Source of the DNA: CAZHDB01 sp964531225
GTDB taxonomy: Archaea; Thermoproteota; Thermoprotei_A; Sulfolobales; Desulfurococcaceae
Direction of reading: 5' to 3'
Length of the DNA: 10,066 nt
Assembly: GCA_964531225.1 (NCBI GenBank)
Contig: CAZHDB010000041.1
Span: forward strand, 1 to 10,066
The position numbers and the translations under genes were made by a program. Below are positions 7,314 through 10,066 of this stretch, in pieces; the first letter of the stretch is position 1; every line of letters starts with the position of its first letter. The notes below the pieces were generated by a model. The model had not been told where the DNA came from. It did not search any database and saw only the letters and a program-made list of their open reading frames with translations.

Positions 7314-7497
7314 GCTGGCGCGTGTGCTGGGGGAGCTGGGCGGAATACCCTTAATCACTAGGGTGGCACAGATGACTAACGACAGATACGTGATCTATTT
7401 GCCGAAGAAACTGAACCCCCTATGGAGAAAACTGAGAGACAAAGCAATAGAGATAGAGGTGATTGTGAGACCCCTCGCAACAGGAAAAAACAAATAA
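7300..7497 (+). CDS. Small conserved-looking protein of unknown function (65 aa)
   Basis: ATG at 7300 is preceded by GGTGAGGT (7289-7296), a strong ribosome site, and the gene ends before a T-run terminator. The sequence has a core NDRYVIYLPKKLNPLWRKL followed by a short strand-like IEIEVIVRPL. This beta-strand, helix, beta-strand pattern recalls short crenarchaeal proteins of the form RYVVYLP..LN..W..L, which I know only as uncharacterised; an AbrB-like or DNA-binding role would be a guess. It is richer in G+C than the 200 bases before it and is the only intact cargo gene of the element. It overlaps the end of the remnant upstream by 14 bases. Confidence 0.7.
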   Translation: MAGNELARVLGELGGIPLITRVAQMTNDRYVIYLPKKLNPLWRKLRDKAIEIEVIVRPLATGKNK

Positions 7498-7508
7498 CAT
7501 ATACCTCC

Positions 7509-7515
7509 TTTTTTT
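7509..7515 (+). terminator. T-run terminator after the 65-aa gene
   Basis: Seven T at 7509-7515, 12 bases after the stop at 7497, the usual form of an archaeal intrinsic terminator. No stable hairpin is needed or seen. Confidence 0.55.
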
Positions 7516-7595
7516 CACTACTATTTTAAAGACAAGGAAACGTGATGAGCAGAAATATAGGCTAGAACATATTCTATAATTATTGGGGGACAAAG

Positions 7596-8193
7596 GTGTA
7601 TCCGAGTTCTTCTGATGGAGCTGGAAAGTAGAAGAGATACACCGTAATTGTTGCTATAGGTACTCTTATAGTAGGGCTACTTATTGGAGGTCTTGTAGGT
7701 TACTCTTATGGATTATCTCAAGCTAGACACATGGTTATAGATTATGGTATGTTTTCACGGAATCTGCAGAACATGGTTATAGTGGAGTATTCTTGTGTAC
7801 ATGCAGTTGAGTTAGCTCGGACATCTGCTCGACTTTTAGAAACTCATTATCATAATTATATAGGGTTTAGGATAATTTCTCGGAAGACCTTAGGAAAGCT
7901 TATCATATAAGACAGGAACTCATCATAAGTCTCATAGCGGATTACATCAATGAGGCATATAATAGGACAAATGAAATAATTGTACAAGACAAACACATTA
8001 CTACAATACTAGATACACTAAAGGAGATAATACAGGATTTGAAAAACGATACAACCTTATTAAAACAAATAGTCTCTAAAGAGAATATAACACTGAATGA
8101 TGTAAAAAGGCATTTGACATTGTAAGAATTATGGAAGAACATGTTGAAGATGTTCATGTACTTGTAGAGTTCCTATTGGATGAAATGGCTTGA
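7596..8193 (+). pseudogene. Broken gene for a membrane-anchored protein
   Basis: Reading starts with GTG at 7596 after GGGGGA: MYPSSSDGAGK, then a TAG stop at 7629, then KRYTVIVAIGTLIVGLL and a further hydrophobic stretch to GLVGYSYG, a clear membrane segment (about residues 16-36). The frame runs through helical sequence to TAA at 7908. It continues in another frame from about 7871 as DNFSEDLRKAYHIRQELI to TAA at 8123, then in the third frame from about 8104 as AFDIVRIMEEHVEDVH, ending MA at TGA 8191. Joined, this gives a protein of about 198 residues: a short cytosolic tail, one membrane segment and a mainly helical outer domain. The family is not recognised. One stop and two frame changes make it a pseudogene. 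Confidence 0.6.
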
Positions 8194-8617
8194 AAAATAA
8201 GTTATGCGTGATGGTGTTTCGCGAGCTATTGTATTGAGAGATTCTTTACGAGTTTTAATGGTTATGTTATAGTACTTGTAGTGTGTGCGAAGTTATGGGA
8301 ATATTACTGAATCGGTGAAGGATAGATGATGCGTGTATTCGTATACAACTACGTGAAGTAGGGAAGTAAGTAGAAAGTATATGGGATAACGCGTTTAGTA
8401 CGAGGTGTTGTTGAGTCATTGGAGTAGTGTATTATTAGAAATGTAGTATGTGTACCCGGGGTTGTGTGATAATTATATAATGAGAAAGAACTGCTTTAGC
8501 AGTGTTTGCCGCATCGGAGTATAGGAGCGGAACTTGTTAATGTTTGGGATCAACGTATCTAAGAAAGTAGGTGTCTTAGACGATTCTCCTCGTAGACATT
8601 GAAATTTAACTACTTTA
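8194..8617. other. Gene-free stretch with protein scraps, inside the element
   Basis: No intact gene. In one plus-strand frame, ATG 8204 gives MRDGVSRAIVLRDSLRVLMV and stops after 22 codons. After two stops the same frame gives CVRSYGNITESVKDR, ending at TGA 8327. This may be a dead helix-turn-helix-like gene, but I cannot name it. A small perfect hairpin, ACTGCT, TT, AGCAGT, lies at 8490-8503 just after a TATA-like AATTATATAA at 8471-8480. The rest shows nothing I can support. Confidence 0.4.
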
Positions 8618-8650
8618 TTGCATCGTTTACATATTATTGGGTGTAATAGT

Positions 8651-8878
8651 TTGACTCTTGTGGTTAAGCGTATTAGAGGAAAGCTGTACGTTTATGAGCA
8701 ATATCGCTTAGGTAGTAGAGTTATTACTAAGTATATTGGTCCCCTAGAAGAAATAGTCCGTATCTATCAGATCTTCAAGCTCAAAAACATGGTTAACTAC
8801 AAACTCAGTAAACGAGACATTAAACGGATAACAGAATATCTTGTCGAGGAAGTAGTTAACTTCTTCGAGAAAAACTGA
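8651..8878 (+). CDS. int(N): N-terminal part of a partitioned SSV-type integrase
   Basis: TTG at 8651, after TTGGGTGT (8637-8644), gives MTLVVKRIRGKLYVYEQY, then SRVITKYIGPLEEIVRIYQ. This matches the layout of the SSV1 integrase N-terminus, where an RKGRYYVYKLEY strand pair is followed by RYVGPLADVVESYL. Upstream TTG 8618 is in frame and possible, but has a poorer ribosome site. The last part (LSKRDIKRITEYLVEEVVNF) is helical. The frame stops at TGA 8876, six bases before the tRNA-Leu CCA. The frame that would read the att as GFEPT is a different one here, so a small indel must separate this fragment from its former continuation. Position, strand and neighbour (intact tRNA) are as expected for int(N) after integration. 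On its own it has no catalytic residues. Confidence 0.75.
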   Translation: MTLVVKRIRGKLYVYEQYRLGSRVITKYIGPLEEIVRIYQIFKLKNMVNYKLSKRDIKRITEYLVEEVVNFFEKN

Positions 8879-8886
8879 ATTCATGG

Positions 8887-8971
8887 TGCGGGGGGTGGGA
8901 TTTGAACCCACGCAGGCCTACGCCATCGGGTCCTGAGCCCGACCCCTTTGACCAGGCTCGGGCACCCCCGC
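8887..8971 (-). tRNA. tRNA-Leu, anticodon CAG, no intron; CCA encoded (8884-8886)
   Basis: On the minus strand, GCGGGGG (8971-8965) pairs with CCCCCGC (8894-8888), followed by A73 and a genomic CCA. It is a class II tRNA with a long variable arm (TGGCGTAGGCCTGC). The anticodon stem is TCGGG with CCCGA around loop CTCAGGA, giving anticodon CAG. The T-arm is GTGGG, TTCAAAT, CCCAC. Its 3' half is the target of the integrated element, whose integration left this gene whole. TTTTT at 8874-8870 on the minus strand may end the transcript. Confidence 0.94.
8897..8923. repeat. Right att core, 27-bp direct repeat within tRNA-Leu
   Basis: Perfect copy of 5478-5504, lying within the T-arm and variable arm of the functional tRNA-Leu. 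In its GFEPT-reading frame it gives GVGFEPTQAYAIG, the kind of read-through seen in SSV-type integrases. Confidence 0.8.
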
Positions 8972-9358
8972 TTTTTCTAGGCTATTTTATAAGTTTCTAG
9001 TCCTCTATTTTTTATATTGTTTAGTTTATTGAAGCTAAGATGCACAGCAAGTTTTGAGGAGGTAATTGATACAGACCTTACAGTTCTAGCTTAACTAATT
9101 AGTTATTCAAGGAGTATTTTAATGCCTGCTAAAGTAGCTACTCCAAGATCCTTAAACATAGTGTCTGTAAACATTCTCTATACTCTATGAATTCAAATTA
9201 GCTATTAAATCATTTTCATAAGCTCTAAAACATTAATGGAACGCAGATACTGATAGTCTTTCCCCACTTAAAGCACTTGATTACTATATATCGCTGGACT
9301 TCGCCTTCCTCTATACTAATTCTACTTAAGGAAGTAGGAGATAAAGCAGAAAAAGGAG
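8972..9358. other. Intergenic stretch with no supported gene
   Basis: AT-rich spacer between tRNA-Leu and tRNA-Ser. A 22-codon ORF, ATG 9122 to TGA 9188, has a good AGGAG ribosome site (9110-9114). An antisense frame in the same place reads MFKDLGVATLAGIKILL. Neither is long enough to call. AGGAGGT at 9057-9063 precedes only seven codons. AAAAA at 9350-9354 (TTTTT on the minus strand) may terminate tRNA-Ser. Confidence 0.5.
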
Positions 9359-9470
9359 CGCCGGGGGCGGGATTCGAACCCGCGCGCCCCGCAGAGGAGG
9401 CAGTGGGTCTCCCGTATATGCCGGAATATGGTCTCGAGCCCACCCCCTTAGACCGCTCGGGCACCCCGGC
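9359..9470 (-). tRNA. tRNA-Ser, anticodon CGA, with 24-nt intron
   Basis: On the minus strand, the acceptor GCCGGGG (9470-9464) pairs with CCCCGGC (9366-9360), and G73 at 9359 is the serine discriminator. No CCA is encoded. The class II long variable arm is present. The anticodon stem is GTGGG (9443-9439) with CCCAC (9407-9403), and the anticodon CGA is at 9436-9434. The intron is 9432-9409, between positions 37 and 38; a GAGACC repeat at both edges leaves the cut ambiguous by a few bases. The T-arm is GCGGG, TTCGAAT, CCCGC. A TATA-like CTTATAG lies about 20 bases upstream (near 9488-9494). Confidence 0.93.
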
Positions 9471-9523
9471 TCAAACTATTTTTTGTCTATAAGGGATATT
9501 ATTTTTGATTCATAAAAGATTGA

Positions 9524-9623
9524 TGCGGCGGCCGGGATTTGAACCCGGGATCTCCGGCGTTCTGTGACTCTGGAAATCAGCCTTGGCAGGCCGGCGTCCT
9601 AGTCCAGGCTAGACGACCGCCGC
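9524..9623 (-). tRNA. tRNA-Gly, anticodon GCC, with 24-nt intron
   Basis: On the minus strand, GCGGCGG (9623-9617) pairs with CCGCCGC (9531-9525), with A73 at 9524. No CCA is encoded. The D-stem is GTCT with GGAC. The anticodon stem CCGGC pairs with GCCGG (9558-9554), and loop CTGCCA gives anticodon GCC at 9587-9585. The intron is 9583-9560, after position 37. The T-arm is CCGGG, TTCAAAT, CCCGG. Confidence 0.94.
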
Positions 9624-9643
9624 CTTTCTCATTGTAGATTTTG

Positions 9644-9654
9644 GTTATATATCG
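9644..9654 (-). promoter_or_regulatory. TATA-like box of tRNA-Gly
   Basis: The minus strand reads CGATATATAAC centred about 26 bases upstream of the mature 5' end at 9623, the usual distance for an archaeal TATA box when transcription starts at or just before the tRNA. Confidence 0.5.
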
Positions 9655-9671
9655 GGTTTAATATTTTTCTA

Positions 9672-10066
9672 TTATTGTAAAGAAGTTATTTTGCCTTCAT
9701 TTTTCTTTTCTGTTCTTTTCACTTTTTCAATTTCTATCTTGGCTAACCTCTCAGCTCTTCTAGATAATTCTCTTAATACATCATTCTTAGATACTACACT
9801 CACTATCTCTCCATCCATGCTTACTACGGGTATACCGTTAAGTCTTGCTTCTTCCATAATATCTAACGCTCTAGTTACACTTGTATCGGGAGGAATGTAT
9901 TTCCTATAAGGCACCATTGCATCTATGGCCAGTAGAGGAGTGATCTTAACATATCTACCCTTTTTAGCAGCTCCTCTAACAAGTTTTCTAACCCATATTA
10001 AACGCCGGCTTTTAATACCTGTCTTAGCATCTTCGAAAGCTATGAAAGGAAGTCTATTAGTAGATA
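9672..10066 (-). CDS. CBS-domain protein, C-terminal part (runs off the right edge)
   Basis: The open frame continues from the window edge for 130 visible residues to TAA at 9674-9672. It includes about 50 residues before the internal Met at 9917, so that Met is not the start. ITPLLAIDAMVPYRKYIPPDTSV, ALDIMEEARLNGIPVV, DGEIVSVVSKNDVLREL is a complete CBS domain, a module that usually binds adenine nucleotides or SAM and often occurs in pairs. The stretch before it (IKSRRLIWVRKLVRGAAKKG) is basic and could be a linker or part of another domain. A charged tail rich in Lys and Glu ends the protein. It may regulate a partner enzyme, but the N-terminal context is outside the window. Confidence 0.8.
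   Translation of the reverse strand, partial: STNRLPFIAFEDAKTGIKSRRLIWVRKLVRGAAKKGRYVKITPLLAIDAMVPYRKYIPPDTSVTRALDIMEEARLNGIPVVSMDGEIVSVVSKNDVLRELSRRAERLAKIEIEKVKRTEKKNEGKITSLQ

Larger units (their letters stand above)
5477..8971. mobile_element. Decayed SSV-type integrated element at tRNA-Leu(CAG)
   Basis: About 3.5 kb bounded by a degenerate tRNA-Leu copy on the left and the intact tRNA-Leu on the right, both on the minus strand. They share a perfect 27-bp repeat over the T-arm and variable arm. The integrase is partitioned as known for SSV-type (type I) archaeal integrases: the C-terminal part reads out of the left att copy, and the N-terminal part reads towards the intact tRNA, both on the plus strand. 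Joining the two ends as a circle would place N part, att and C part in order. The cargo is an HD-like gene, a restriction-like fragment, a small intact ORF and a broken membrane-protein gene. Most are inactivated by stops or frameshifts. Parts are G+T-rich on the plus strand, unlike the flanks. No replication gene or capsid gene is recognisable, so plasmid or virus origin is open. Confidence 0.8.

Noticed and set aside
7942..8157. Minus-strand 71-codon ORF
   Set aside because: It lies opposite the membrane-protein pseudogene, whose joined frames give the more sensible protein; the antisense product is low-complexity Phe/Ser/Cys-rich.
8490..8503. 6-bp hairpin as a CRISPR repeat or origin
   Set aside because: It is single, short and not repeated; no array or iterons are visible in the window.
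9122..9190. 22-codon ORF with a good ribosome site
   Set aside because: Too short, no recognisable motif, and an antisense frame of equal quality exists.
9225..9492. ORFs on both strands across tRNA-Ser
   Set aside because: GC-rich tRNA sequence is open in several frames; the products show only tRNA-derived phrases such as AGSNPAPG.

Overview
The window looks like chromosomal DNA of a hyperthermophilic crenarchaeon. The best fit is Desulfurococcales, for example a Staphylothermus-like genome, but this is inference from style and not from a match. The protein-coding DNA is AT-rich and the tRNA genes are very GC-rich. Four of the five intact tRNA genes carry short introns at the canonical 37/38 position. 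TTG and GTG starts with GGTG-type ribosome sites are common. The first gene is a tetraether-lipid synthase, an archaeal membrane-lipid enzyme.

Left part (1-5305), ordinary chromosome. A Tes-type radical SAM gene is followed by intron-bearing tRNA-Gln(CTG) and tRNA-Thr(TGT), then a small HAD phosphatase of the MDP-1 type. Next is a two-gene operon: a sugar-phosphate nucleotidyltransferase with a left-handed beta-helix tail, and a phosphohexomutase homologue whose catalytic loops have decayed. The pair suggests nucleotide-sugar synthesis in which the second protein may act as a non-catalytic partner. A GC-rich hairpin at 5338-5405 may be a small RNA.

Middle part (5477-8971), the most interesting region. 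It has the layout of an integrated SSV-type element in an advanced state of decay. A degenerate copy of tRNA-Leu lies at the left end and an intact tRNA-Leu(CAG) at the right end, both on the minus strand, and they share a 27-bp perfect repeat. The integrase is split in the way expected for this family. Its C-terminal part starts in the left att copy and carries several stops. Its N-terminal part sits beside the intact tRNA, on the same strand. Between them are broken or short genes: an HD-like protein with one frameshift, a possible restriction-enzyme fragment overlapping a small intact gene, and a membrane-anchored protein with a stop and two frame changes. About 400 bases more hold only scraps. 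G+T-rich stretches on the plus strand set the region apart from its flanks.

Right part (8972-10066), chromosome again. Intron-bearing tRNA-Ser(CGA) and tRNA-Gly(GCC) lie on the minus strand. The C-terminal part of a CBS-domain protein runs off the right edge.
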